Positions 26,179 through 34,793 of a stretch of 58,093 nucleotides of DNA are shown piece by piece. The notes beneath the pieces were generated by a model. The model did not search any database. It was not told where the DNA came from and worked only from the letters and a program-made list of their open reading frames with translations. The translations under genes were made by a program, and so were the position numbers. Every line of letters begins with the position of its first letter. The stretch's first letter is position 1. The DNA is from CBDFGT01 sp965247225 (GTDB lineage: Bacteria; Pseudomonadota; Alphaproteobacteria; Rhizobiales; Rhizobiaceae), in contig CBDFGT010000006.1 of NCBI GenBank assembly GCA_965247225.1, positions 1 through 58,093 of the forward strand, given 5' to 3'.

Positions 26179-27354
26179 TTATTTCAGGAATGTTGCTTCC
26201 AGAAGGCCCTTTTGCTTGGCGTGATAATAATAACCGGACATATAAAGCTTGTCGGCCTTGTCTTCATTGCCATCGGCAACCATCCATGCCCCGCGCAGAT
26301 ATTTTACAGCATATTTGAGGTTGGTTTCCGGATCGAACAGACCTTCCGGCTTGCCCTTGTAACCCAGACCCCTGGCCGTATTGTAACGGATCTGCATCAT
26401 GCCATAATTGCCCTTGTGGAAGGCTTTCGGATTATAGGTGCTTTCGCGTTTTGCCACGCGATGGATGAAGTTTTCCGGCACACCATAGAGCGTGGCATAT
26501 TTGAAAATCAGATCGTCAAAGGGTGAGCGCCGTTTCGTTTGCTTTTGCTGCTCGTCCATCACGGCTTTCTGTTCCAGACTGGTCAGAATGGCTGTTTCCG
26601 TCTGTTTTGTGCCGGGTGCCTGGGCGGCAATCGCGTCCAGCGCAGTGGCTTGCGATGGCGCTGCATAGGCCAGTTCGTTGGCCGGCTTTTGCAGCGGGAT
26701 CGTGACCCTGGCAGGAACCACGAATGTTTGCGGCGCATTTTGCGGTTTCGCCATTGCAATGGCTGCCACATCCACCGAGGCTTCCGCCGCAGGGGCCGAC
26801 GCTGTCATGTTTGCCACCGCTGCCCTGGCCGTATCCAGATTGGCTTGCGTCACATTGGCTGCGGCCAGAAGATCAAGACGCTGTTGCGGGGTCAATTTTG
26901 CCGGATCGACTTGTGCTGCAAGCTTGTGGTCCGGACGCGGCTGCGGAACAACGACACGTCCCGGAATGACGAAATAATCAACCCCCAGGACGCCCGGATG
27001 TGCCGGCAGTGGCAGGGCCGAAGCCACTTCGCCAAGGCCAGCAGGGGTTGCCGGAACCGCAGTTGCAGCCTGTGTTGTTGCAGGTGTTGCCGCAGGTGCT
27101 GATATTGACGCTATTGCCGCAGGTGCTGGAACGCGCCCTGTTTTTGCCAGAGCAGGCGCTGTATGCAAATCAATTGCCACCGCAGCAGACGCCTGCTGTT
27201 GTGCAGGAGCCTGAACATTGCCGGGCACGGTACGCACTGTCTTGAGCTGGGCAACATTTGCATCGTCGACGGATGAACACCCGGCAAGGCCCACTGAAAC
27301 CAGCGCCAAAGCACAGGATGCCGTGGCGGCGCGTGAGAAACTGCTATTCTTCAT
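26179..27354 (-). CDS. SLT-domain lytic transglycosylase lipoprotein
   Basis: A 391-residue lipoprotein; MKNSSFSRAATASCALALVS then VGLAGC gives the lipid-modified residue at Cys26. A long Ala/Pro/Gln-rich region (about residues 40-270) follows, with repeated phrases such as YFVIPGRVVVPQPRP and TFVVPARVTIPLQKP. The SLT catalytic domain occupies the last 110 residues, with the catalytic Glu in VAKRESTYNPKAF and GMMQIRYNTARGLGY. It would cut glycan strands from the outer membrane side. TTAA-N6-TTAA about 64 bp upstream is one base short of a CtrA box. Confidence 0.92.
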   Translation of the reverse strand: MKNSSFSRAATASCALALVSVGLAGCSSVDDANVAQLKTVRTVPGNVQAPAQQQASAAVAIDLHTAPALAKTGRVPAPAAIASISAPAATPATTQAATAVPATPAGLGEVASALPLPAHPGVLGVDYFVIPGRVVVPQPRPDHKLAAQVDPAKLTPQQRLDLLAAANVTQANLDTARAAVANMTASAPAAEASVDVAAIAMAKPQNAPQTFVVPARVTIPLQKPANELAYAAPSQATALDAIAAQAPGTKQTETAILTSLEQKAVMDEQQKQTKRRSPFDDLIFKYATLYGVPENFIHRVAKRESTYNPKAFHKGNYGMMQIRYNTARGLGYKGKPEGLFDPETNLKYAVKYLRGAWMVADGNEDKADKLYMSGYYYHAKQKGLLEATFLK

Positions 27355-27535
27355 CGTCTCCCTTTCGAGAAGATTTCGACAAATCACGGCGTCATGACCA
27401 GATTGCCACGAAGCGCATTAACGTTCCTTAACGTATTCGCGCCGGTATCGCAACATTCAATGAACCTTATAATCCTGATGGCTCGGAGGAGAGCACAAGA
27501 GGCCGGGCCTTTGCGCCGGTCAAGCCAAGTCACTG

Positions 27536-28747
27536 TCAGGCATTTTTCCAGTCCTGACCGACAAAATCCATCACCTCGCCGAACCAGGGTATGGATGTGT
27601 CAAAGGATTTTCCGCCCATGATGCGCGGGAACTCGATGGTCCGCAGCTTGCCATTGTGCGCCTCATCATGGCCGGTCACGCCGGAAACCTTGTTGAGTGC
27701 GCTTTCTGCCGCCAGATCGACCATGCCCTGGATCAGCCGCAGGTCTTCCTGATTGGCAGGGGCGGAACGGGCATAGTAGCCGGATTTCTGCACAATGGCG
27801 CGGTCTGCGCCAATGAGGCTGGCAAACTGCCTTGAGAACCAGTTGCCGACATTGACACCGTCCAGCTTGACATGACCGAAGGCGTCGCGCCTGATCTGCT
27901 CGCCGCCGGCTTCACGCTCTGCAATAATCGTGTTCACGCACGCGCCTTCGGAGACAAACAGGGTGACAAAGCCGGTGCGATCCATCAGCGCTTTCAGGCG
28001 CGCCGCCTCCCCCTGCAGGTCAAAGGCGATTTCGGGAATGTAAATGCCGTCGATGTTTTTCAGCTCGGTATTCATCATCAGGCCCTCGACATATTCATTG
28101 TGCCGGGTGCGCTCTACATAGGCTTTTGCAGTTGCTGCCGTCAGCCAGCCGCAGTGACGGCCCATGACCTCGTGGATCACGAGCGTGCGCGGGGCGGCAC
28201 TCTGCTCATTGCCGACATGATCGAAGAAGCGTGCGCCGACTTCGGCAGCGGTTGACGCACCCAGTGTCTGCCGGACGGGCACGACATCATTGTCCACGGT
28301 TTTCGGCAGGCCGACGACGGTGAGATCATAGCCGTTGGCTCCCAGATAGGCTGCAAGGTCGGCGGCTGTTGTGTTCGTATCATCGCCGCCAATGGTATGC
28401 AGGATGGTAATTCCGTCTTTTGCCAGCTGTTCGGCTGCCACCCGCAACGGGTTTTCACCCTCCTTCACAAGGCCACGCCTGGCGCAGTCCGCTGCATTGG
28501 TGAGCTTGACCCGGCTGTTGCCGATCGGCGAGCCGCCATATCTGTGCAAAAGGTGGGCTTTTTCCCGCATGTCCTGCGTAATGGCGATGCTCTCGCCCAT
28601 CAGAAGACCGTGATAGCCTGAGCGGTAGGCCATCAGTTCCAGATCGGGTGCAATATCGGTATAACGGCCAATCAGCCCCCCCACTGCAGATGAAAGACAG
28701 GGGGCCAGACCGCCTGCTGTCAACATTGCAACCTTGTTTCTGGCCAT
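27536..28747 (-). CDS. pfp: Pyrophosphate-type 6-phosphofructokinase
   Basis: A 403-residue phosphofructokinase that phosphorylates fructose-6-phosphate reversibly. GGDDTN (about residues 120-125) has Asp instead of the Gly found in ATP enzymes, and PKTVDND (about 148-154) has the Lys that marks PPi-dependent members. MGRHCGWLTA and PEIAFDLQGE are further family elements. Using PPi saves ATP and allows gluconeogenic flux. Start at 28747 (MARNKVAMLTAGG) follows GGAGACGGGG; ATG 28759 is an alternative. Confidence in the family is high; the phosphoryl donor is inferred from these motifs only. Confidence 0.92.
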   Translation of the reverse strand: MARNKVAMLTAGGLAPCLSSAVGGLIGRYTDIAPDLELMAYRSGYHGLLMGESIAITQDMREKAHLLHRYGGSPIGNSRVKLTNAADCARRGLVKEGENPLRVAAEQLAKDGITILHTIGGDDTNTTAADLAAYLGANGYDLTVVGLPKTVDNDVVPVRQTLGASTAAEVGARFFDHVGNEQSAAPRTLVIHEVMGRHCGWLTAATAKAYVERTRHNEYVEGLMMNTELKNIDGIYIPEIAFDLQGEAARLKALMDRTGFVTLFVSEGACVNTIIAEREAGGEQIRRDAFGHVKLDGVNVGNWFSRQFASLIGADRAIVQKSGYYARSAPANQEDLRLIQGMVDLAAESALNKVSGVTGHDEAHNGKLRTIEFPRIMGGKSFDTSIPWFGEVMDFVGQDWKNA

Positions 28748-28817
28748 CCCCGTCTCCATCGCTGCCGTTTTGCTGGCATGGATGCGTCAAAACAGGCATG
28801 GCTGTAAAGTGAAGAAT

Positions 28818-29693
28818 TCAGGAAATCCGCGCTTTTCTGCCCTGCCAGACGATGAAAGCAACAAAGCCAGCAAATACAATCGTTTGAAATGATATGGGCT
28901 CAGACAGCAGAAACGCGGACAGGGCAATGGTGAAGAAGGATTGCAGCAATTGCACCTGGGCAACACGGGCAATGCCGCCCAGTGCCAGACCGGCATTCCA
29001 GAAGACGAAACCACCGAACATGGAGATGAGGCCGAGATAGGCCAGCGCGGCCATCTGCGCATGGCCGGGAGCATGGATATCGGTCTGCCATAGCAGGATT
29101 GTGCCTGCAAATGATACGGGCAGGGTGACAACCAGCGCCCATGATATGACTTCCCAGCCGCCGAGCGTGCGTGACAGGCGGGCCGAGATGACATAGCCGA
29201 GCGAGGCGGAAACGGCAGCTGCAAACAGCCAGAGATCGCCGATGGCCGGGACAAAGCCGTGATCATGGGTGGCAAACAGGATGACGACTGCGGCGCCTGC
29301 CACACCACAGGCCCAGAATGCGCGACCCGGGCGCTCGCCATCGATGATGGCCGAAAAGATCGAGGTCAGAAGCGGCAGAATGCCCAGCACCACGCCGCCA
29401 TGATTGGCCGGGATGGTTTGCATGGCAATGGAGGAAAAGACCGGGAAACCGAAGACAAGGCAGGCACCTGCGCAAAACAGCGGCAGGAATTGTCCCTTTG
29501 GCCATGATTTTTTTAATATGACGAGTGCAGCAATGGCCGCTGTGGCGGCAATGACAGCGCGGCAAAAGGCGATAAACAGCGGTGAAAAGCCTGTAAGGGC
29601 AATACGCGACATCGGCAAGGTTGCCGAGAACAGCATGACCCCGATGAGGCCCAGCAACATCCCAGGCAAGTGTGGTTGTTTTGAAAATGGCAC
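28818..29693 (-). CDS. EamA-type transporter
   Basis: A 291-residue carrier with ten hydrophobic helices (first GMLLGLIGVMLFSATLPMSR, last TIVFAGFVAFIVWQ). ISARLSRTLGGWEVISWAL and MFGGFVFWNAGLALGGIARV are typical of the EamA repeats. Substrate unknown. The start MPFSKQPHLPG places the first helix at residue 12. It is co-directional with pfp, 70 bp upstream of it, and divergent from the djlA-like gene. Confidence 0.86.
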   Translation of the reverse strand: MPFSKQPHLPGMLLGLIGVMLFSATLPMSRIALTGFSPLFIAFCRAVIAATAAIAALVILKKSWPKGQFLPLFCAGACLVFGFPVFSSIAMQTIPANHGGVVLGILPLLTSIFSAIIDGERPGRAFWACGVAGAAVVILFATHDHGFVPAIGDLWLFAAAVSASLGYVISARLSRTLGGWEVISWALVVTLPVSFAGTILLWQTDIHAPGHAQMAALAYLGLISMFGGFVFWNAGLALGGIARVAQVQLLQSFFTIALSAFLLSEPISFQTIVFAGFVAFIVWQGRKARIS

Positions 29694-29869
29694 CTGGCGA
29701 ATTCCCGTTTAACGTCCTTCCTGTCTGCGGGGCAGGGTGTGAATGGTCAAATTCCAAAATGTGATGGATCTGGCTGCATCCCCGGATGCGGCGCAGGATT
29801 TTCAAGATTACAAAGAGTTCATGTATGTTGACTTGATTTTTGCACTCAGGTTTGCTCTAGCTGTTGGCC

Positions 29870-30610
29870 ATGATCAGAGATTTTCTATGTGAACAGGCCG
29901 TATCGCTGTGGGACAAGGTACTTGGCATGGCCGCCGAGGCCGTGGGCAATGCTTTGCATGGTATTGTCGAGTCGGTGCGCACCCTGTTTGAGGGTGATCC
30001 TGAAACCCGCAAGCGCGTGGCCTTCTCCGTTGCGATGATTGCGCTGTCGGCAAAGATGGCCAAGGCTGACGGGATCGTCTCGCAGCCGGAGGTGGATGCT
30101 TTCAGGGAGATCTTTGAATTTCCTGAAAGCGAGGCCCGCAATGTGGCGCGGCTCTATAATCTTGCGCGTCAGGATGTGGCCGGATACGAAGCCTATGCGC
30201 AGAAAATGGCTGACCTTTGCTCGACCGGTTGCGAAAACTGTCCGGTCCTGATCGATATTCTCGACGGATTGTTCCATATTGCCAAGGCAGACGGGCTTGT
30301 CCATGAAAAGGAAATGGCCTTCCTGCAACGGATTGCCGAAATTTTCAAAGTCGATGAGGCCCATTTCGGGCAGATTACCGCCCGGCATATTCACGTTGAT
30401 GGCCGCGATCCCTACAGGGTTCTGGGCGTTGCAAAAGACATGGATTTTTCCGAGATCCGCAAGCAATATCGTGTGCTGGTGTCGCAGAACCACCCTGACA
30501 TGCTGATGGCCCGCGGTGTGCCGCCGGAATTTCATGGCATTGCCAATGACCGGATGGTTGCGCTCAACCTTGCCTATTCCGCCATTGAAAAAGAGCGCCG
30601 TGCGGCATGA
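29870..30610 (+). CDS. DjlA-like co-chaperone (TerB domain plus J domain)
   Basis: A 246-residue protein with a TerB-like helical domain (about residues 45-160: FSVAMIALSAKMAKADGIVS and DGLFHIAKADGLVHEKE, the twin acidic motif) and a C-terminal J domain (DPYRVLGVAKDMDFSEIRKQYR, with HPD in SQNHPDML). J domains stimulate DnaK ATPase. No clear transmembrane helix is present, unlike E. coli DjlA. ATG 29870 was chosen; TTG 29864 is also in frame. The stop overlaps the amidase start by four bases (ATGA), so the two are coupled. Confidence 0.9.
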   Translation: MIRDFLCEQAVSLWDKVLGMAAEAVGNALHGIVESVRTLFEGDPETRKRVAFSVAMIALSAKMAKADGIVSQPEVDAFREIFEFPESEARNVARLYNLARQDVAGYEAYAQKMADLCSTGCENCPVLIDILDGLFHIAKADGLVHEKEMAFLQRIAEIFKVDEAHFGQITARHIHVDGRDPYRVLGVAKDMDFSEIRKQYRVLVSQNHPDMLMARGVPPEFHGIANDRMVALNLAYSAIEKERRAA

Positions 30611-31368
30611 TTGCCGTTGCTCCCGATTACCTTGTGGCGGAATTTGTCGCGTCGCCCAATTTCGGTGCGCGGCTCGGCAGTCCGGCACCGGATATGATCC
30701 TCCTGCATTATACCGGCATGCCATCTGCCGAGGGTGCGCTGGCATTGCTTACCAGTCCGGAAAGTCAGGTTTCCAGTCATTATATGGTGTTTGAAAACGG
30801 GCGTGTCGTGCAGATGGTGCGCGAGACGGACCGGGCCTGGCATGCAGGCAAGAGCACTTGGAAGGGCGAGACTGACATCAATTCGCGGTCTGTCGGCATC
30901 GAGATTGCCAATGCCGGGCATCCCGGCGGCCTGCCGGACTATCCTGCCATCCAGATCAGGGCGGTGATTGCCCTTTGCCGCGATATTGCCAGGCGCTGGT
31001 CCATTGCGCCGGAGCGTATTCTGGGACATTCCGATGTTGCACCGGTGCGCAAGGTTGATCCGGGCGAGAAATTTCCCTGGGATGTGCTTGCTGAAGCCGG
31101 TGTCGGGCATTATGTGCCGCCAGCCCCGCTGGGGTCCGGTCGGTTCTTCCAGACCGGAGAGACAGGTCAGCCGGTTGAGGCGCTGCAAACCATGCTGTCG
31201 CTTTATGGCTATGGTACACCCGTTACCGGCATGTTCTGCGAGCGCACGCGCGGTGATGTCGATGCATTCCAGCGGCATTTCAGGCCGGAGCGCGTGGACG
31301 GCATTGCCGACATGTCGACCATGGACACGCTGCACCGGCTGCTGGCGGCATTGCCGGGATTTTCGTAG
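30607..31368 (+). CDS. N-acetylmuramoyl-L-alanine amidase, AmiD/Amidase_2 family
   Basis: A 253-residue zinc amidase that cuts the bond between MurNAc and L-Ala. Zinc ligands are visible as MILLHYTGMPS and ILGHSDVAPVRKVDPG; SHYMVFENGRVVQMV and RAWHAGKSTWKG are standard. A C-terminal PG_binding_1 region follows (ALQTMLSLYGYGTPVTG). No signal peptide is apparent, so it may act on recycled wall fragments in the cytoplasm like AmpD, or be exported by another route. It is translationally coupled to the DjlA-like gene. A djlA-like/amidase pair near rnpB and mraZ is, from memory, common in rhizobia. Confidence 0.9.
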   Translation: MIAVAPDYLVAEFVASPNFGARLGSPAPDMILLHYTGMPSAEGALALLTSPESQVSSHYMVFENGRVVQMVRETDRAWHAGKSTWKGETDINSRSVGIEIANAGHPGGLPDYPAIQIRAVIALCRDIARRWSIAPERILGHSDVAPVRKVDPGEKFPWDVLAEAGVGHYVPPAPLGSGRFFQTGETGQPVEALQTMLSLYGYGTPVTGMFCERTRGDVDAFQRHFRPERVDGIADMSTMDTLHRLLAALPGFS

Positions 31369-31492
31369 ACTTGTGTCCGGGGCGTTGATCTGGTCTGTCC
31401 TCATTGATCAAAGACAATGGAGGCTTTACATCAACGAAAGCACGACGCTTGCACATGATTGTTTCGTGACTTTGAGAGAAAGGTTTGCTGCT

Positions 31493-32467
31493 GTGAAAGC
31501 TGCTGTTTGCCGTCGCTACGGCCCACCCTCTGCTGTATCGATCGAGAATATTCCTGACCCATTGCCCGGTCGGGGCGAGGTGCTGGTCGCCGTGGAGGCA
31601 GCCGGATTGACCTCCGGTGACGCGCGGATCCGCGGCGCGCGCGTGCCGGATGGCATGGGGCCGATGATCCGCCTCGTTTTTGGTCTGCGAGGACCGCGGC
31701 AATCCGTACTGGGCCGGGAATATGCCGGGCGTGTGGTGGCCCTGGGAGAAGGGGCAACGCGGTTTGTTCCAGGTGATGCGGTGTTCGGTATCACCGACGG
31801 GATGCGTATGGGGGCCCATGCCGAAAAAGTCGTGGTCAAGGCCGGGGGACTGATTTTCCCGCGCCCTGAAAGCCTGAGCGTTTCCGAGGCGGCTTCGTTC
31901 TTCTTTGGAGGGCTGACGGCTGTTGACTTTCTTCTGGATCAATGTGCGCTGCAATCTGGCGAGCGGTTGTTGATCGTGGGGGGAACGGGTGCAGTAGGAT
32001 CGGCAGCAATCCAGATTGCCCGTCACCTGGGGGCTCATGTCACAACATTGTCGGGCGCTGATAACCTTTCCCTTGCGCGTGCGCTTGGTGCGGATGTGGC
32101 GCTCGACTACCGTGCCGACCCGGTACCAGGATCTTTTGATGTGATCCTGGATATCCCCGGTATCCTGAAAGATGCGTTCTCGCATCTCGCACCAGGGGGG
32201 AGGCTGGGCCTCGTGACGGCGGATCTTGCCTCGATGATTGGTGCGATGATACGACCGAGACGGGGTGGGGCTCGCAGGATTTGCTCCGCGATGGTCAAGG
32301 AAACCCCACAGGCATTGGAGCGTCTTATTGCGCTGCATAATGCCGGGGCGTACAGACCGCATGCGGGTGCGCATTTCCGCCTTTCCGACATAACGCTTGC
32401 ACATGCTCAGGCCGATAGCGGCCACAAGCGCGGCAACCTGGTGATTGTGATGGAATCACAGGCATAG
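31493..32467 (+). CDS. Zinc-independent NAD(P)-dependent alcohol dehydrogenase/quinone reductase (MDR)
   Basis: A 324-residue medium-chain dehydrogenase of the quinone-reductase/zeta-crystallin type. VLGREYAGRVVALGEGATRF and the nucleotide loop LLIVGGTGAVGSAAIQIARH are clear. The four-Cys structural zinc lobe is missing, so it probably works without zinc on quinones or enones with NADPH. GTG 31493 is preceded by AAAGG nine bases away and gives the canonical start MKAAVCRRYGPP; no good ATG exists. Flanked by an amidase gene and a flavoprotein gene, both on the same strand but with gaps of more than 120 bp. Confidence 0.87.
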   Translation: MKAAVCRRYGPPSAVSIENIPDPLPGRGEVLVAVEAAGLTSGDARIRGARVPDGMGPMIRLVFGLRGPRQSVLGREYAGRVVALGEGATRFVPGDAVFGITDGMRMGAHAEKVVVKAGGLIFPRPESLSVSEAASFFFGGLTAVDFLLDQCALQSGERLLIVGGTGAVGSAAIQIARHLGAHVTTLSGADNLSLARALGADVALDYRADPVPGSFDVILDIPGILKDAFSHLAPGGRLGLVTADLASMIGAMIRPRRGGARRICSAMVKETPQALERLIALHNAGAYRPHAGAHFRLSDITLAHAQADSGHKRGNLVIVMESQA

Positions 32468-32484
32468 GCTGCTACCAGACATAA

Positions 32485-32509
32485 CGTCCGGGCTTTTTGG
32501 CCCCGGGCG
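32485..32509 (+). terminator. GC-rich hairpin after the MDR gene
   Basis: CGTCCGGG, loop CTTTTTGGC, CCCGGGCG: an 8-bp stem with one G-T pair, 17 bp after the stop. It lacks a T-run behind it. Confidence 0.4.
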
Positions 32510-32621
32510 GGTGGACGGCATTGCCGGAATTCTTGTAAATGTGAATCCGGTTATTGTGGCAAATGTTTGAAAGCGAGTCGTTTTCCGGCTGTGCTTCATG
32601 TTTTGATTCAGCAGGTTTCTC

Positions 32622-33815
32622 ATGCAACACTTCAAGTATATCGTGACCGGTGCCGGGATGATGGGGTCTGCCGCTGCCAAATATCTGGCAGGTGCCAGCG
32701 ACGGTGTCGCGCTGATCGGGCCCGATGAACCGGCGGACAAAAGCAGCCATGACGGCGTGTTTGCAAGCCACTATGACGAGGGCCGCATTACACGAACCAT
32801 AGATCCGGACCCGGTCTGGGCGCGGCTGGCGCATCAGTCGATTGCGCGTTACCGTGCCATAGAGAAAGAGTCCGGTCTGGCCTTCTACACGCCGGCCGGA
32901 TGCCTTTTGACCGGGCCTGAACGCGGTGGCTCTGATGGCTACATCACCAATGTGCTGAATGCCGCAGCCACTCTTGATGCCAGGGTCGATGTTCTGGACA
33001 GGCAGGCTCTGGCGGCCCGGTTTTCGTATTTTGCATTTCCGCCGGGTTCAGAAGGCGTTTATGAGCCTGACAATGCCGGGCATATCTCTCCGCGCAAGCT
33101 GGTCAGGGCCCAGTGCATCCTGGCGCAAAAAGCCGGGGCGACGCTTGTGCGTGACGTGGTGACGGATGTTTCGCATGAGGCTGACCGGGTTGTCGTTTCA
33201 ACATTGCAGGGGCAACGGTTCACGGCAGACCGGGTTCTGGTTGCTGCCGGCGGATTCTCCAACGGTCTGTCGCTCTTGCCGCAAAAGCTTGAGCTTCTGG
33301 TTTGCGCCCGCACCATTGTCTATTTTGAAGTGGTGCCGGAGGAGGCGGAAAGGCTGGCCGCCATGCCATCGCTGATTGCCAAGCCGGACCGGGCAGAGGA
33401 TGCCATCTACATGCTGCCGCCAATCCGTTATCCTGACGGGAAGTTCTATCTGAAAATCGGTGGCGATCCGGTGGATATTCCGCTTGAAACCGATGCCGAA
33501 ACAAGGGCCTGGTTTCGCAGCAATGGCAGGGCCAATGTGCGTGATCATCTGGTGGCGCGGATGCGCGAACTGGTGCCGGATCTCAAGATTGCCGCGATCA
33601 CCGGTGCGGCCTGTGTGACCTCCTATACACCGTCCACCTATCCGATGATCGGGTTTGCCCCGTTGCCGCGCATTGCCGTCATGGCCGGGTGCGGTGGTGC
33701 TTCTGCCAAGAGTTCTGATGAAATCGGTCGTCTGGGATCAGAGCTCATGCTTCACAGGAGAATCATCTCTGAAGGGTACGATACTGATTTTGCGCCGGTT
33801 TTTGCTGGTGCATGA
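32622..33815 (+). CDS. FAD-dependent oxidoreductase, DAO/sarcosine-oxidase-like
   Basis: A 397-residue flavoprotein of the D-amino-acid-oxidase fold. The FAD loop is YIVTGAGMMGSAAAKYL with GAGMMG. SHYDEGRITRTIDPDP resembles the active-site entry of monomeric sarcosine oxidases and N-methyltryptophan oxidase; PDNAGHISPRKLVRA, RVLVAAGGFSNGL and a C-terminal CVTSYTPSTYPMIGFAP follow. It would oxidise a secondary or primary amine and give H2O2 or pass electrons to an acceptor. Substrate unknown. Single gene, 154 bp after the MDR gene and convergent with the tad operon. Confidence 0.85.
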   Translation: MQHFKYIVTGAGMMGSAAAKYLAGASDGVALIGPDEPADKSSHDGVFASHYDEGRITRTIDPDPVWARLAHQSIARYRAIEKESGLAFYTPAGCLLTGPERGGSDGYITNVLNAAATLDARVDVLDRQALAARFSYFAFPPGSEGVYEPDNAGHISPRKLVRAQCILAQKAGATLVRDVVTDVSHEADRVVVSTLQGQRFTADRVLVAAGGFSNGLSLLPQKLELLVCARTIVYFEVVPEEAERLAAMPSLIAKPDRAEDAIYMLPPIRYPDGKFYLKIGGDPVDIPLETDAETRAWFRSNGRANVRDHLVARMRELVPDLKIAAITGAACVTSYTPSTYPMIGFAPLPRIAVMAGCGGASAKSSDEIGRLGSELMLHRRIISEGYDTDFAPVFAGA

Positions 33816-33849
33816 AATCGGATTGTTGACCCGTACTACCAACCCGGGA

Positions 33850-34263
33850 TCACTCGGAATTGGGGAATGCGCTTGTTGATGTCAGGGTTATTTCGTAACC
33901 GATGAGAGCATAAGGATAGGTTATGGTAACGCCGGTAAAGGCGGTCGATCCGGATGTCATGTTTTTGTCAACGATGATCTGCCCTTCCAGCAATCCTGAC
34001 ATCCCACGACGTTCGGCCTGTTGGCTTGCATAGCATTTTTCCGGTGTCGAAAGGGCGCAGCCGACTGGCTTTGTGGCGCAGTTGACAGAGCTGACGGCAA
34101 CGCAGCGGGCGGTTTCCGCCGTCACATTTTCTATCGCGTTCCACGTCCATATGCCATAGGTCAAAGCCACTGCGCCATAGAGGACGACAATCAGAAGCGG
34201 AGCCACAATGGCAAATTCTATGGATGTAACCCCACGTTTGTCGTCAATCCACCTGCGCATCAC
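33850..34263 (-). CDS. TadE-like minor pseudopilin
   Basis: A 137-residue TadE-family protein. The N-terminus MMRRWIDDKRGVTSIEFAIV then APLLIVVLYGAVALTYG is the TadE hallmark: a short basic leader, a Glu soon after the processing region, and one hydrophobic helix. The periplasmic part has four cysteines (Cys61-like in ARCVAV, NCATKPVGC, EKC) that could form disulfides. Start overlaps the upstream gene's stop by four bases (ATGA). Last gene of a three-gene operon. No tad ATPase, secretin or prepilin peptidase gene is nearby, so assembly would depend on genes elsewhere. Confidence 0.88.
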   Translation of the reverse strand: MMRRWIDDKRGVTSIEFAIVAPLLIVVLYGAVALTYGIWTWNAIENVTAETARCVAVSSVNCATKPVGCALSTPEKCYASQQAERRGMSGLLEGQIIVDKNMTSGSTAFTGVTITYPYALIGYEITLTSTSAFPNSE

Positions 34264-34793
34264 TTGACCCTTACAATGGATGTTTCATGAATGGCCAGCG
34301 CATCGCCAAAAACCGGATTGACGCTGAACAGGGTTGGTGCATTTGAGGTCACTGAAATTGTGACGAACTTGCCAGACATGATGGAACCGCCACATGATTT
34401 CTGGGCAGAACCTGTCGAACTCCATGTGGCCGGTGATCCGGAGAGGCAATAGTAATTGCTGACAGTGCTGCCGTTTTCGGCATTGTTGAACAGGACTGTG
34501 ACTTGCGGGGCATCGCGCGTGCGCACCATTTGCGTGACAACATTGCGGACATCGTTGAGGAAGGTTTCAGACGTGGCTGTTGTGACGGCTTTTCCTTTCT
34601 GGAAGGCAAATTGCGAGGCTGCAGTTACGGCATTGATGACCTTGAGCCTGACATTATAGGCATAGCTGAAGTCCAGCATGACGATCAGCAGGAAAAACAG
34701 CACGGGCGCAATCAGTGCGAATTCAACAGCAGCGATTCCTGAACGTTGCCGGGCGGAGAGCATGCTCCGAAATGTGTGAACAAGCTGCATCAT
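34260..34793 (-). CDS. TadE/TadF-like minor pseudopilin
   Basis: A 177-residue relative of TadE/TadF. MMQLVHTFRSMLSARQRSGI leads into AAVEFALIAPVLFFLLIVML, with the conserved Glu at the start of the hydrophobic helix. The extracytoplasmic part has two Cys (NYYCLSG, KSCGGS) and no other recognised domain. It overlaps the TadG-like gene upstream by four bases and the TadE gene downstream by four bases. The tight coupling suggests equal production of the three pilin-like proteins. Confidence 0.87.
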   Translation of the reverse strand: MMQLVHTFRSMLSARQRSGIAAVEFALIAPVLFFLLIVMLDFSYAYNVRLKVINAVTAASQFAFQKGKAVTTATSETFLNDVRNVVTQMVRTRDAPQVTVLFNNAENGSTVSNYYCLSGSPATWSSTGSAQKSCGGSIMSGKFVTISVTSNAPTLFSVNPVFGDALAIHETSIVRVK

